The notes beneath the pieces are model-generated. The model worked only from the letters and a program-made list of their open reading frames with translations, did no database searches and was not told where the DNA came from. Made by a program: the position numbers and the translations under genes. A stretch of 64,000 nt of DNA, taken from positions 54,981-118,980 of the forward strand of contig CASEVI010000005.1 in assembly GCA_949291375.1 (NCBI GenBank), in the 5' to 3' direction. This DNA is from an uncultured bacterium. GTDB lineage: Bacteria > Bacillota_I > Bacilli_A > RFN20 > CAG-826. This document shows, one piece after another, positions 40,414 through 50,465 of the stretch (position 1 is the first letter of the stretch; each line of letters starts with the position of its first letter).

Positions 40414-43017
40414 TTATTTAGCATCGTACCAAGTTTTGGCACATCCTCCATCAACTTTTAATTTAACATTTAACTTAACACAATTTTCCATGATGTTTTT
40501 AACTAAATTTAATACCTCATCTTTTTCAGTATCATCAACTTTTAAAATAATTTCATCATGAATTTGGTTAACAATTTTTGCTTTATAACCTTTTTCATTT
40601 AAAGCTTTATAAACTTGAATCATTGCAATTTTAATTAAATCGGCGGCACTTCCTTGGATTGGTGCATTCATCGCTGCTCTTTTTTCAAATTCTCTTTCAG
40701 TATAATTTTGAGAATTTATATTTTTTAAATAACGGTGTCTATTAAATATTGTCGTGGTATAACCTTTAATTTCTGCTTGAGCAACTAAACTATTTAAGAA
40801 AGCTTTAATTTCTGGAAATTCTTTATAAAAAGATGAGATAATTTCTTTTGCTTCACCAACTGAAATTTTAAGTTGATCAGCTAAACCCCAATCACTAATT
40901 CCATAAACAATTCCAAAATTGACTGCTTTAGCTTTTCTTCTTTCTAAGGAAGTTGGTTCTCTATCAAGGTGGAATATTTTTTTAGCTGTTTCAGAATGGA
41001 TATCTTCATTGTTATTAAATACTTTAATCATAGTTTTTGAATTTGATAAATGAGCTAAAATTCTTAATTCGATTTGAGAATAATCTAAAGATAAAATATT
41101 TAATTTATGATCGTTATAGAAAAATGCTTTTCTAATCAATTTACCATCTTCATCACGAACTGAAATATTTTGTAAATTTGGTTCAGAAGAAGAAAGTCTG
41201 CCAGTAGTAGTTAATGCTTGATTAAATGTTGCATGGATTAATCCGTTTTTATCGATATAAGGTATTAAACCATCAACATAGGTAGAAAGTAGTTTACTAT
41301 ATTTTCTATATTCTAAAATTAAAGGAATAATTGGATGTTTATCAATCATTTTTAATAAATTTTCAGCACTAGTTGAACGAGACTTAGATGTAGGAGCTAA
41401 ATTTAATTTATTATATAAAACATCAGCAAGTTGTTTTGGAGAATTTAAATTAAAATCTAAACCACTTAATGTAATTATAGTCGTTTTAAGTTCATCAATT
41501 TTTGTTTGAAAATTATTTCTAAATTCAAGTAATTTTTCTTTATTTAATGGAAATCCTTCAATTTCCATATTAGCTAAAACTATAGTTAAAGGTTGCTCGA
41601 TTTCATATAAAAGGTCTATTTGTTTATTTTCTTTTAAATTTAAAATAACTTTTTCAGCCAATTTATATGAATAATGTGCAGAAATAACGGTTAATAATGA
41701 ATCATCATTAAATAATGATTCATTATTTAAGGCATATGAAATATCTATTCCGAAATAAGAAAGTACATTTTGTAATTCGCTAGGCATTGAAGATTCAAGT
41801 AAATATGAAGCTAAAAGTAAATCAAAATATAATCCATTAATTTCGATATTGTTATTTTTAAAAACAACATATATTTTTTTATAATCAAAAGCATATTTCT
41901 TTACATTTTTATCTTTAATTTTTTTAAGAAGTTTATCATCTTTTAATAAATTTTCTTTAGAAATATAGTAATTTGAGTTATTAACGTGGATAGAAACTCC
42001 TAATAGAGTAGCGTAATGATAATTTTCATTACTTATATTAATTGCAATTCCTAAAGAGTCAGTAATGTCATTAATAAAAGAAGAAGAGGATTCAACAACA
42101 ACGTATGAGATTTTTTCGTTTTCATCATTTTTCTTTCTTAAAGCTGTCGGAATTTTGTTAATCAATGTTTTAAAATCATACTTTTGCATAAAGTTATTTA
42201 ATTTATTAAAATCATAGCCACGATAAATTAAGTCATCTTTATTTAAAGGAAGATCATCATCAGTTTTAATAGTTGCTAATTTTAAACAAAGTCTTCCATT
42301 TTCTTGGTATTCGATAATATTTTGTCCAACTTTTTTAGATGTATCAGCATTTTTAACAATTTCTTCATAACTTCCAAAATTTTTAATTAATTCTTTAGCT
42401 GTTTTATCCCCAATTCCTGGAATACCTTTTAAGTTATCGCTATCATCACCACGTAAAGCTTTATAATCGATAATTTGAGCAGGTTTAAAACCCCATTCTT
42501 CAATAAAAGAAGTTTCATTCATTTCTTTAATGTCTTTTAAACCTTTTCTAATTAATTCAATCGTTATGTTATCATCAATTAATTGAAGATAATCACGATC
42601 TGAAGTATAAATTTGAACTTGATAATCTTCTTTTTCCATCTTTTTTGCAATGTTTCCAGCAATATCATCAGCTTCTAAGTTCTCGTTTTCATAAAAAGTA
42701 ATATTTAAAGATTCAAGAAGTTCTCTAAAAATTGGAAATTGAAGTTTTAATTCTTCGTCAAGAGGTTTTCTATTTGCTTTATATTCTTTATATTCTAAAT
42801 GTCTGAATGTTTTTTTAGATGAATCAAGAGCAACAAAAAGAGCATCGTTTTCTTTTAAGTTTTTTAAAATAGGAATAAGCATATTAAAAAAACCATAAAT
42901 AGCGTTAGTTGGAATACCATCATGATTTTTCATTAATTTAGTTTTATCTAAACTAAAAGTAGCAAAATATGCTCTAAAAAGTAAAGAATATCCATCAATA
43001 ATTACAATTTTATTCAT
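40414..43017 (-). CDS. polA: DNA polymerase I
   Basis: 867-residue family A polymerase. N-terminal 5'-3' exonuclease (about 1-290) with IIDGYSLLFRAYFA and DDIAGNIAKK and GDDSDNLKGIPGIGDKTA; a 3'-5' exonuclease-like domain (about 300-480) that lacks the D-x-E catalytic motif and is therefore probably inactive, as in Bacillus; and the polymerase domain (about 485-867) with motif A LSLDYSQIELRILAH, motif B RRKAKAVNFGIVYGIS and motif C QIHDEIILK. It fills gaps and removes Okazaki RNA primers. It begins 8 bp inside dnaE's end and ends 2 bp before mutM/coaE, so all are translated together. Confidence 0.96.
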   Translation of the reverse strand: MNKIVIIDGYSLLFRAYFATFSLDKTKLMKNHDGIPTNAIYGFFNMLIPILKNLKENDALFVALDSSKKTFRHLEYKEYKANRKPLDEELKLQFPIFRELLESLNITFYENENLEADDIAGNIAKKMEKEDYQVQIYTSDRDYLQLIDDNITIELIRKGLKDIKEMNETSFIEEWGFKPAQIIDYKALRGDDSDNLKGIPGIGDKTAKELIKNFGSYEEIVKNADTSKKVGQNIIEYQENGRLCLKLATIKTDDDLPLNKDDLIYRGYDFNKLNNFMQKYDFKTLINKIPTALRKKNDENEKISYVVVESSSSFINDITDSLGIAINISNENYHYATLLGVSIHVNNSNYYISKENLLKDDKLLKKIKDKNVKKYAFDYKKIYVVFKNNNIEINGLYFDLLLASYLLESSMPSELQNVLSYFGIDISYALNNESLFNDDSLLTVISAHYSYKLAEKVILNLKENKQIDLLYEIEQPLTIVLANMEIEGFPLNKEKLLEFRNNFQTKIDELKTTIITLSGLDFNLNSPKQLADVLYNKLNLAPTSKSRSTSAENLLKMIDKHPIIPLILEYRKYSKLLSTYVDGLIPYIDKNGLIHATFNQALTTTGRLSSSEPNLQNISVRDEDGKLIRKAFFYNDHKLNILSLDYSQIELRILAHLSNSKTMIKVFNNNEDIHSETAKKIFHLDREPTSLERRKAKAVNFGIVYGISDWGLADQLKISVGEAKEIISSFYKEFPEIKAFLNSLVAQAEIKGYTTTIFNRHRYLKNINSQNYTEREFEKRAAMNAPIQGSAADLIKIAMIQVYKALNEKGYKAKIVNQIHDEIILKVDDTEKDEVLNLVKNIMENCVKLNVKLKVDGGCAKTWYDAK

Positions 43018-46000
43018 TAATATTAACCTCTTTCATACCCGTTAAAACAAAAGACACTTTATTATCTTTGATTTCTTTTCTTCCTTCAATTAAAACAATA
43101 TTGTTTTCTTTAATAATCGAATGATATTTACTATATAAAGATGAAAAAATAGTTACATCAATATCTTCATTATTGTTTGCAACATTAATAAAAGCCATTA
43201 AATTACCTTTATCTTTACCATTTTTAACAGTAACTGTTTTAATTGATTGTATAATTCCAAGAATTTTTGAATTTTTATTTATAAGTAAGCTAGAAATAGC
43301 AGTAATATTATTCTTTTCACTTGGAGTTAAAGAGACATGGTTTAATAAGGAATCAGAAATTACAAAACCTAATGCTTTAAACTCATTATTCATTCTTTCT
43401 AAAGGATCATCAATAATAGATTTATCTAAAAGTAGTTCATTTTCATCATTGCTTCCTCTAATTAAAGCTAAAGCTCCCCCGCCACCAGCTTTAATCATAT
43501 CCATAGCATCAGGAATTTGCATTTTTAATTGTTTTCTATTTGGAATAAAACAGTCAAAACAACCAGCATCAATTAAGGCAGAAAGTTGTTTATCATTTAT
43601 TTTATTTTCAAAATTCATTGATCTAATTAAAAAATTTTGAAATGACTTATATTTTCCATTACGTTTCCTTTCTTCAACAATATTGATTGCTAAGTTAGAA
43701 GTGACATCTTTTATTTTATTTAAAGGAAAAATTAAAGAATTTTTATATGGGATAAAAAATAATCCCGAATTATTTATATTTGGTAAATCTATCTTTATAT
43801 TTCTTCTTTTTATTTCATAAAGATAATTATTGAACTTTGAGTCGTTGTTATTGGATAAAATTGCTGAATAAAATTCATTTGGATAACTTGCTTTTAAATA
43901 GGCCATTTTTGCAGTGATCATCGCATAAGAAACGGCATGAGATTGATTGAATCCATATTCAGCAAATTTTAATATCATTTCAAAAATTGAATTTGCTTCT
44001 TTTTCATTATGATTGTTCTTTTTTGCTCCTAAAATAAAGCGTTGCTTCATTTTTAAGATTTCATCAGCATGTTTTTTTGAAATTGCTCTTCTAAAATTAT
44101 CAGCTTCAGCAAAAGTGAAAGAAGAATACTTTTGAGCGATTCTCATAATTTGCTCTTGATAAATAATAATTCCATAAGTTGGTTTTAAAATTTCTTCTAA
44201 ATCTTTAGAAGGATAACTGATTTTTTCTTTTTTATTTTTTCTTGCGACATAACTAGGAATATATTGTTTTGGTCCAGGTCTAGCTAAAGAAATAGCATCA
44301 ACAATTTCTTTAAAATTATCTGGTTTTATATCTAATACAGCAAGTCTTCCTTCGTTTGCATCTATTTGGAATAATCCCATCAAATAACCTTCTTTTAATA
44401 ACTTATAAATTTTTGGATTATCGATAGGAATATCTTCGAATTTTAAATTTAAATTACGAGATTTATTAATTAAATAAAGACAGTTTGCAATAATTGTTAA
44501 ATTTGAGAGACCTAAAACATCAAATTTTAAGAATCCTTGATTTTCTAAATAATCTTTTTCATATTGTGTAACAAGTTCATTTTCATTTAAATAATTTATC
44601 GGAATTAAATTTAATAAAGAATTTTCACTTAAAACAACTCCAGCAGCATGAAGACCTCTTTGACGAGGCAAGCCTTCAATAAGTTTTGCGTTTTCAAAAA
44701 TTAATTTATTATCTGAAGAAGAATCAACCGTATCTTTAAAAATTTTAATATCTTTATAAACGTCTTCTAAACTATATTCGGTAGATCCATCGGCTTTTTT
44801 ATAATTTAAAGGAATTTTTTTTGATAAATTATCGGCAACACTTACTGGATAGCCAAAAACTCTTGTAACATCTCTTATAGCGTTTTTTGCTTTAATCATT
44901 TGAAAAGCGATAACTCTAGAAACTCGTTCAAATCCATATTTCTTTTCTAAATATGTAATAATTTCATCTCTCCTAACATCTTGAAAATCTATATCAATGT
45001 CAGGCATTGTTTTTCTTGATGGATTTAAAAATCTTTCAAAAAGTAAATCATATTTTAAAGGATCAACATCAGTAATGCTTAATAAATAAGAAACAAGTGA
45101 ACCAGCTGCACTTCCTCTACCTGGTCCAACTAAAATATTTTCTTTTCTTGCATAATTAACATAATCTTGAACAATTAAAAAATAATTGGAATAACCCATT
45201 TTTGTAATCGTTAAATATTCATAATTAAGTCTGGCACGATATTTTGGTGAAGTTTTTAAATCGATATTTTTATTTTTTAATCCTTCTAAAATTTTTTCTT
45301 TTAATAAATCATCACTAGATAAAGTAGAAGAAGTTTCTTTTGAATAATTAATCAATTCAGCTCTTTTTTTAACAAAAGAAAAATCGATTGAAGAGATAAA
45401 ATCGTTAAAGGCTTTAATTTCATCTTTATTAAATAAAGTACTTATTTCCTCGTCATTTAAAAAATGAAAAGAAAGAGTATTATTTAAAGATTCTTTTTCA
45501 ATTGTAAAATTATTTTCAATACCTTCTAAAATTTTTAAAGTAGAAGATTGTTCCCTTTTTAAATGTTTTATTAATGGAAAAGCGATTGTTTTGAAATTAT
45601 TTTTATGTAGAAATTCTCTAATTAAATTAATATGAGATTGATTGATAAATTCGTGATTATCTATTCCTATATAAAAATTTTCAAATGAATTATTGAATTT
45701 ATTATAAAAGTTTAATATTGTGCTTTCTTCAACCGTATCGAATAAAGGAGAAGAAGTTGATAAAATCGCGATTAGTCCTTTAAAAGAAGAGATATCTTCA
45801 AAAGATAGGTTTTTATTTAAATCTTTGTTTACTAAGTTGCTTAATTTAATTAAGTTTCTGTAACCATCTTCATTTTTCGCATAAAATACGAAATATTGGT
45901 CATTAATTTTTATTTCTAAACCAAAAAGCGGCGTTAAATTATTCTTTAAAGCTAATTCATTAAAAAGAGGAAATGAATAGAGGTTCATTAAATCACTTAT

Positions 46001-46117
46001 TCCTACATATTTATAGTTTCTTTTTTTGCACTCTAAAATATATTCTTCAAGTTTAATGGAAGATTTAAAGAATGAATATCCACTATAAATATGTAAAGGA
46101 ATAAAACTATTTAACAT
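43010..46117 (-). CDS. dnaE: DNA polymerase III alpha subunit DnaE
   Basis: 1035-residue C-family polymerase of the DnaE type. N-terminal PHP domain in which the usual H-x-H of the first metal motif is LHIYSGYS and the usual D-H pair is SDLMNLYS, so the PHP site is probably non-catalytic. The polymerase core shows GPGRGSAAGSLVSYLL and PDIDIDFQDVRRDE with the catalytic aspartates, LARPGPKQYIPSY, and FNQSHAVSYAMI. A helix-hairpin-helix region and a C-terminal OB fold (about 920-1030, KILGIIQSIKTVTVKNGKDKG) follow. It is the error-prone or lagging-strand initiator in organisms that also carry PolC. Follows nrnA by 6 bp; overlaps polA by 8 bp. Confidence 0.94.
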   Translation of the reverse strand: MLNSFIPLHIYSGYSFFKSSIKLEEYILECKKRNYKYVGISDLMNLYSFPLFNELALKNNLTPLFGLEIKINDQYFVFYAKNEDGYRNLIKLSNLVNKDLNKNLSFEDISSFKGLIAILSTSSPLFDTVEESTILNFYNKFNNSFENFYIGIDNHEFINQSHINLIREFLHKNNFKTIAFPLIKHLKREQSSTLKILEGIENNFTIEKESLNNTLSFHFLNDEEISTLFNKDEIKAFNDFISSIDFSFVKKRAELINYSKETSSTLSSDDLLKEKILEGLKNKNIDLKTSPKYRARLNYEYLTITKMGYSNYFLIVQDYVNYARKENILVGPGRGSAAGSLVSYLLSITDVDPLKYDLLFERFLNPSRKTMPDIDIDFQDVRRDEIITYLEKKYGFERVSRVIAFQMIKAKNAIRDVTRVFGYPVSVADNLSKKIPLNYKKADGSTEYSLEDVYKDIKIFKDTVDSSSDNKLIFENAKLIEGLPRQRGLHAAGVVLSENSLLNLIPINYLNENELVTQYEKDYLENQGFLKFDVLGLSNLTIIANCLYLINKSRNLNLKFEDIPIDNPKIYKLLKEGYLMGLFQIDANEGRLAVLDIKPDNFKEIVDAISLARPGPKQYIPSYVARKNKKEKISYPSKDLEEILKPTYGIIIYQEQIMRIAQKYSSFTFAEADNFRRAISKKHADEILKMKQRFILGAKKNNHNEKEANSIFEMILKFAEYGFNQSHAVSYAMITAKMAYLKASYPNEFYSAILSNNNDSKFNNYLYEIKRRNIKIDLPNINNSGLFFIPYKNSLIFPLNKIKDVTSNLAINIVEERKRNGKYKSFQNFLIRSMNFENKINDKQLSALIDAGCFDCFIPNRKQLKMQIPDAMDMIKAGGGGALALIRGSNDENELLLDKSIIDDPLERMNNEFKALGFVISDSLLNHVSLTPSEKNNITAISSLLINKNSKILGIIQSIKTVTVKNGKDKGNLMAFINVANNNEDIDVTIFSSLYSKYHSIIKENNIVLIEGRKEIKDNKVSFVLTGMKEVNINE

Positions 46118-46123
46118 TTATTT

Positions 46124-47128
46124 TTAGATTTTTTTACCTTCTTTTATTTTGTCATCACAAGCTTCAATGAATTTATCTAGTTCATTAAGTGTGGCGATTT
46201 GAGCACCGCTTGCTTGCTTATGTCCACCACCCTTAAAATTAACAGCTATTTCATTGACGTTATAATATCTACTTCTTAATGAAATTCTAAAACATGGTTC
46301 AGTAATATCTTCAGTAATAGAACACCAAATATTAACTCCTTTAATCGAAGAGAAAAGATTAACGTGTTCTTTTCCTTGTTCGCTAGATAAATGTAATTCA
46401 TCTAAGTCGTTTTGAGTTAAAACATAATAAGCTGTTCCTGAAGGAGTGATTTTATAATTATTTAAAACAAATTGCATGAATTTTAAATCATCAATTCCTT
46501 TTTCATACATTTTTTCATATAAAGGAACAATTTCAATATTTCTTGCTAATAGTTCACTCGCAATTTCAAAAGTGTGACGAGATGTAGAGCCAAATAAGAA
46601 TCTTCCACTATCTCCAACAATTGCTCCATAAAAATAAGAAGCAGATTCTTTTGAAAGCACGTAGTCATCACCAAAACTTAATAACATATTTGTAACTAAT
46701 TCACTAGCTGCACATAAAGATGTATCAACAACTGAAATATCAAATATTTTTTCAGTTTCTGGATGGTGATCTAATTTAATTTTAAATTTAGCACGTTTAA
46801 ATCTTGGGTCGGCAATTCTTTTTTCATCGCCAACATCGACAATGATTGCTAAAAAGTCATCATTAAACCAAGAATCATTTACTTTGTCAGTTTCAGGATA
46901 TAAACCTTTTGGAGTAAATGTAACATGGTTATCGCCTAAAATTTTTATATCTTTATCTTTAAAATTTTCTTTTAGCCAAGTTGCTAAGCCAAATTGTGTT
47001 CCTAAAGCGTCAAAATCTGGCATTATATGCCTAAAAACAGCAATTTTATCGAATTTTTTAATATTTTCTAAAATTTCTTTATATTCTTTTTTAAATTTTT
47101 TTGCTTGATTAAGTATAATTTCGTTCAC
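46124..47128 (-). CDS. DHH-family phosphoesterase, NrnA-like
   Basis: 334-residue DHH/DHHA1 phosphoesterase of the NrnA/MgpA group: oligoribonuclease, pAp phosphatase or pApA/c-di-AMP phosphodiesterase. Metal motifs in order: HIMPDFDALG (33-42), VDVGDEKR (about 91-98), LDHHPETEKI (about 119-128, the DHH itself), GDSGRFLFGS (about 170), and the DHHA1 substrate loop GGGHKQASGAQ (about 303-313). Because cdaA is in the same genome and no GdpP is visible here, a role in breaking pApA or c-di-AMP is worth considering, but this is inference; nanoRNA degradation is the safer call. Located between ackA (5 bp gap) and dnaE (6 bp gap). Confidence 0.85.
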   Translation of the reverse strand: MNEIILNQAKKFKKEYKEILENIKKFDKIAVFRHIMPDFDALGTQFGLATWLKENFKDKDIKILGDNHVTFTPKGLYPETDKVNDSWFNDDFLAIIVDVGDEKRIADPRFKRAKFKIKLDHHPETEKIFDISVVDTSLCAASELVTNMLLSFGDDYVLSKESASYFYGAIVGDSGRFLFGSTSRHTFEIASELLARNIEIVPLYEKMYEKGIDDLKFMQFVLNNYKITPSGTAYYVLTQNDLDELHLSSEQGKEHVNLFSSIKGVNIWCSITEDITEPCFRISLRSRYYNVNEIAVNFKGGGHKQASGAQIATLNELDKFIEACDDKIKEGKKI

Positions 47129-47133
47129 TTTGT

Positions 47134-48327
47134 CTACTCCTTTATAAGTTTGTAGGCATCACGAGCAATCATTACTTCCTCATCAGTAGGAATAACATAG
47201 ACTTTAATTTTGCTTGAAGGAGTTGAGATTTCCTCTTCAATTCCTCTAGCTTCATTATTTTTATTCCAATCGATATCGATATTTAATGCTTCTTTTATTT
47301 TATTTAAGACTAAAGCTCTTAATTCAGGTGCATTTTCTCCAATACCTGCTGAGAAAATAATCATATCGCATCCGCCAAGTCTAACATAATATTGTCCGAT
47401 AAAATCGGCAATTCTTCTTGACCATAAATCTAATGCTAATTTTGCATCTTCATTACCGTTATTTGCTTCATTAGAGACATCTCTAGAATCATTTGATACG
47501 CCACTAACACCAAATAATCCACTTTGCTTATTAAATTCTTGGAAAATTTCTTCATATGATTTTCCACTCATTTTTTGAATTTGATAATAAACAGATGGAT
47601 CCATATCTCCTGTTCTAGTATTCATCATAATTCCACCAAGTGGAGTTAAGCCCATTGAAGTTGCAACACATTTACCATTTTTTGTAGCGGTGATAGAAGC
47701 GCCACTTCCTAAGTGACAAATGATTAATCTTTTATTTTCTTTTTCTCCTAAAAGTGCATCACCGACTTCGCTTAAATATTTATGAGAAGTACCATGAGCA
47801 CCATATCTTCTAATCATATATTTTTCTGCGTATTCTTTTTTGATTGGATAAGCGTAATCTTCTGGAGCCATTGTTTGATGAAATGCGGTATCAAAAACTG
47901 CAACAGCAGGAGTATTTGGTAAAACTTTTTTGAATGCATTATATCCAACTAAGTGTGCTTGATTATGTAAAGGTGCGAGTGGAATTAATGATTCAATTTT
48001 TTTATAAGTATCTTCATTGAATGGAGTTGATTCTTTAAAATAAGGCCCGCCTTGAACAACTCTATGTCCAGTTGCTTTAATTTCATGAATATCGCTAATG
48101 ATATGATGCTTAATCATAGCATCCATAACAATTTGGACGGCTTCTCCATGATCTTTAACACTCAAAATTTCTTTTAATTTATTATCACCAACTTTAATTT
48201 GAAAAATTGCATCTTCGTGACCAATTCTTTCGACTATACCTGATGTAATAACTTTTTCTTCAGGCATTTCATAAAGTTTGAATTTTAAACTGCTTGAGCC
48301 ACAGTTTACAGCCATAACTTTAGCCAT
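47134..48327 (-). CDS. ackA: Acetate kinase
   Basis: 397-residue ASKHA-family kinase: acetyl-phosphate plus ADP to acetate plus ATP, the energy-yielding end of fermentation. Motifs: AVNCGSSSLKFKLYE at the N-terminus (phosphate 1), HRVVQGGPYF, VFDTAFHQTM with catalytic His/Asp, GAHGTSHKYLS, HLGSGASITA and FSAGIGENAPELR. I start at ATG 48327, where GGAGGAAATTATA is the ribosome site; an extension to TTG 48342 would begin inside that site. First gene of a long minus-strand unit ackA-nrnA-dnaE-polA-mutM/coaE with nearly no gaps. No pta is present in the window. Confidence 0.96.
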   Translation of the reverse strand: MAKVMAVNCGSSSLKFKLYEMPEEKVITSGIVERIGHEDAIFQIKVGDNKLKEILSVKDHGEAVQIVMDAMIKHHIISDIHEIKATGHRVVQGGPYFKESTPFNEDTYKKIESLIPLAPLHNQAHLVGYNAFKKVLPNTPAVAVFDTAFHQTMAPEDYAYPIKKEYAEKYMIRRYGAHGTSHKYLSEVGDALLGEKENKRLIICHLGSGASITATKNGKCVATSMGLTPLGGIMMNTRTGDMDPSVYYQIQKMSGKSYEEIFQEFNKQSGLFGVSGVSNDSRDVSNEANNGNEDAKLALDLWSRRIADFIGQYYVRLGGCDMIIFSAGIGENAPELRALVLNKIKEALNIDIDWNKNNEARGIEEEISTPSSKIKVYVIPTDEEVMIARDAYKLIKE

Positions 48328-48359
48328 TATAATTTCCTCCAAAAAAACATATTTATTAT

Positions 48360-48388
48360 ATATTAAAATAAGGTCTTTTGATAATCAA
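48360..48388 (-). promoter_or_regulatory. Promoter of the ackA operon
   Basis: Minus strand -35 TTGATT (48383-48388), 17 nt spacer, -10 TAATAT (48360-48365); the leader of about 25 nt contains the GGAGG ribosome site. Confidence 0.6.
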
Positions 48389-48473
48389 AATATCCACTTT
48401 TTTAGATGAATATAAAATGAGTTTGTTTTATAATATTGCTAGTTAAAAATAATTCTAGGAGAAATAAGAAATT

Positions 48474-50381
48474 ATGGCTTATGGTCTACTCTATGACTTT
48501 CTAAATGGTCAAACAATTGAAGCTTATAAGTATTTCGGGGCACATTTTACTAAATGGGAAATTGAAGAAGAAATTGATGTTCCATCAAAAAAAGACCCTA
48601 ATTTATTTAAGAAACAAAAACATAAGAGAATTATAGATGGTGTTGTTTTTAGACTTTATGCACCTATGGCAAGCGATGTTTCAGTTATTGGGGATTTTAA
48701 TGATTGGAATGTTGGCGCTAATAAAATGTATAAAGTAGATGATTGTGGAGTTTGGGAGTTATTTATTCCAAATTTACATAATTATTCTTCTTACAAATTT
48801 CATTTTAAAGATGCTAATGGAAATTATGTTGATAAAGCTGATCCATATGCATTCTTTAGTGAATATCGTCCTGGTACATGCTCAAGACTTTTTAATATTG
48901 AAGGATTTATTTGGCATGATCGTCCATTTTTAAATACTAGAAATAGAAATTTTGATGCACCAATGTCAATTTATGAAATGCATCTTGGTTCTTGGAAAGG
49001 AAAGGTTGATGGAAGAAACCTTTCTTATGAAGAAATTGCTGATTATTTAATTCCTTATATTAAAGAATTAGGATATACACATATCGAAATTATGCCAATT
49101 GTCCAATATCCATTTGATGGAAGTTGGGGTTATCAAGCAACTGGTTTTTATAGCGTAGATTCACGTTATGGAAATCCTTTCCAACTTATGAGCTTTGTCG
49201 ATAGAATGCATCAAGCTGGTATTGGGGTTATTTTAGATTTTGCACCTGTTCATTTTGCTACTGATACATGGTCTTTATCAATGTTTGATGGAACTCCAAT
49301 GTATGAATATGGCGATAATCATATGTATTCTCCTTGGGGAAGTAAACAATTCGACTTAGGAAAAGATCCAGTTCGTTCATTTTTAATGTCTGCAATGAAT
49401 TATTTTTTAGATTATTTCCATTTTGATGGTATTAGATGCGATGCTGTTTCTAATATTGTTTATTGGGATGGTAATAAAAATAATGGTGAAAACTTTGGTG
49501 CGACTGAATTTATTAAAAGATTAAATGGTAAAATTCATATTGCTCATAACGATGTTATGATGATTGCTGAAGATTCTACTGATTTTACCGGAGTTACAAA
49601 ACCAACTGAATGGAATGGTTTAGGTTTTGATTATAAATGGGATTTAGGTTGGATGAATGATACTTTAAAATATTATCATCTTGATCCAGTTTATAAAAAA
49701 TATGAACATAATAAATTAACATTCTCAATGGCATATTTTTTCAGCGAAAATTTCCTTTTACCTTTATCTCATGATGAAGTTGTTCATGGAAAAGGTACAA
49801 TCATTAATAAAATGTGGGGAGATTATGATCAAAAATTTGCTTTAGTTAGAAATTTATATACATATCAATTTGGTCATCCTGGTAAAAAACTTAATTTTAT
49901 GGGTAATGAACTTGCTTCATGGGATGAATGGAATGAAAATAAATCACTTCCTTGGGATTTAAAACGTTTCCCTAAACATGATAGTGTTTCAAGATTATGT
50001 CGTGATTTAAATCTTATTTATCGAAATGAAGAAGCAATGTATTTTGAAGAATATAACCCTGTACACTTTAACTGGTTAATGGTTGATAATGCTAATGATA
50101 GTGTTTTTGCTTTTGAAAGAAGAGTTAAAGATTCTCATTTAGTATTTGTTTATAATATGACTCCAAATTATTATGAATATTATGATATTGGATTAACTAG
50201 ACCTGGAGTTTATGAAGAAATATTTAATTCAGATAAAGATGTTTATGGAGGAAGTAATGCTTATAATGGACTTCCAATTGCTTCAAGTGAATATGGTCCT
50301 GAATATCGACCACATAAATTTACAATAAAAATTGCTCCTTTTGCAGCAATGATTTTTAAGTACAAGGAGCCACTTAAATAG
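48474..50381 (+). CDS. glgB: 1,4-alpha-glucan branching enzyme
   Basis: 635-residue GH13 branching enzyme, introducing alpha-1,6 branches in glycogen. N-terminal CBM48-like domain (about 30-140) with SVIGDFNDWNVG, then the TIM-barrel with YEMHLGSW, DFAPVHFATD, HFDGIRCDAVSN (nucleophile Asp323), MMIAEDST (acid/base Glu366) and LSHDEVVHGKG (third acid). All three carboxylates are present. It has a shorter N-terminus than E. coli GlgB. Ribosome site TAGGAG before ATG. A terminator lies between it and glgP, so the two are separate or partly coupled transcripts. No glycogen synthase (glgA) or glgC is in the window, so the polysaccharide source (stored or dietary) is open. Confidence 0.93.
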   Translation: MAYGLLYDFLNGQTIEAYKYFGAHFTKWEIEEEIDVPSKKDPNLFKKQKHKRIIDGVVFRLYAPMASDVSVIGDFNDWNVGANKMYKVDDCGVWELFIPNLHNYSSYKFHFKDANGNYVDKADPYAFFSEYRPGTCSRLFNIEGFIWHDRPFLNTRNRNFDAPMSIYEMHLGSWKGKVDGRNLSYEEIADYLIPYIKELGYTHIEIMPIVQYPFDGSWGYQATGFYSVDSRYGNPFQLMSFVDRMHQAGIGVILDFAPVHFATDTWSLSMFDGTPMYEYGDNHMYSPWGSKQFDLGKDPVRSFLMSAMNYFLDYFHFDGIRCDAVSNIVYWDGNKNNGENFGATEFIKRLNGKIHIAHNDVMMIAEDSTDFTGVTKPTEWNGLGFDYKWDLGWMNDTLKYYHLDPVYKKYEHNKLTFSMAYFFSENFLLPLSHDEVVHGKGTIINKMWGDYDQKFALVRNLYTYQFGHPGKKLNFMGNELASWDEWNENKSLPWDLKRFPKHDSVSRLCRDLNLIYRNEEAMYFEEYNPVHFNWLMVDNANDSVFAFERRVKDSHLVFVYNMTPNYYEYYDIGLTRPGVYEEIFNSDKDVYGGSNAYNGLPIASSEYGPEYRPHKFTIKIAPFAAMIFKYKEPLK

Positions 50382-50415
50382 TGTATAATTATTAAGTTGT
50401 TTGAAAATATTAGTT

Positions 50416-50442
50416 AAAAAATACCAAATTTTGGTATTTTTT
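50416..50442. terminator. Terminator between glgB and glgP
   Basis: AAAAAATACCAAA (50416-50428) pairs with TTTGGTATTTTTT (50430-50442), a near-perfect palindrome usable on both strands. It would separate glgB from glgP, or act as an attenuator. Confidence 0.8.
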
Positions 50443-50465
50443 AAGTAGAAAGGTTATTTTTATAT

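Noticed and set aside
43173..43640. 155-codon plus-strand ORF opposite dnaE
   Set aside because: Antisense shadow of an obvious dnaE coding region.
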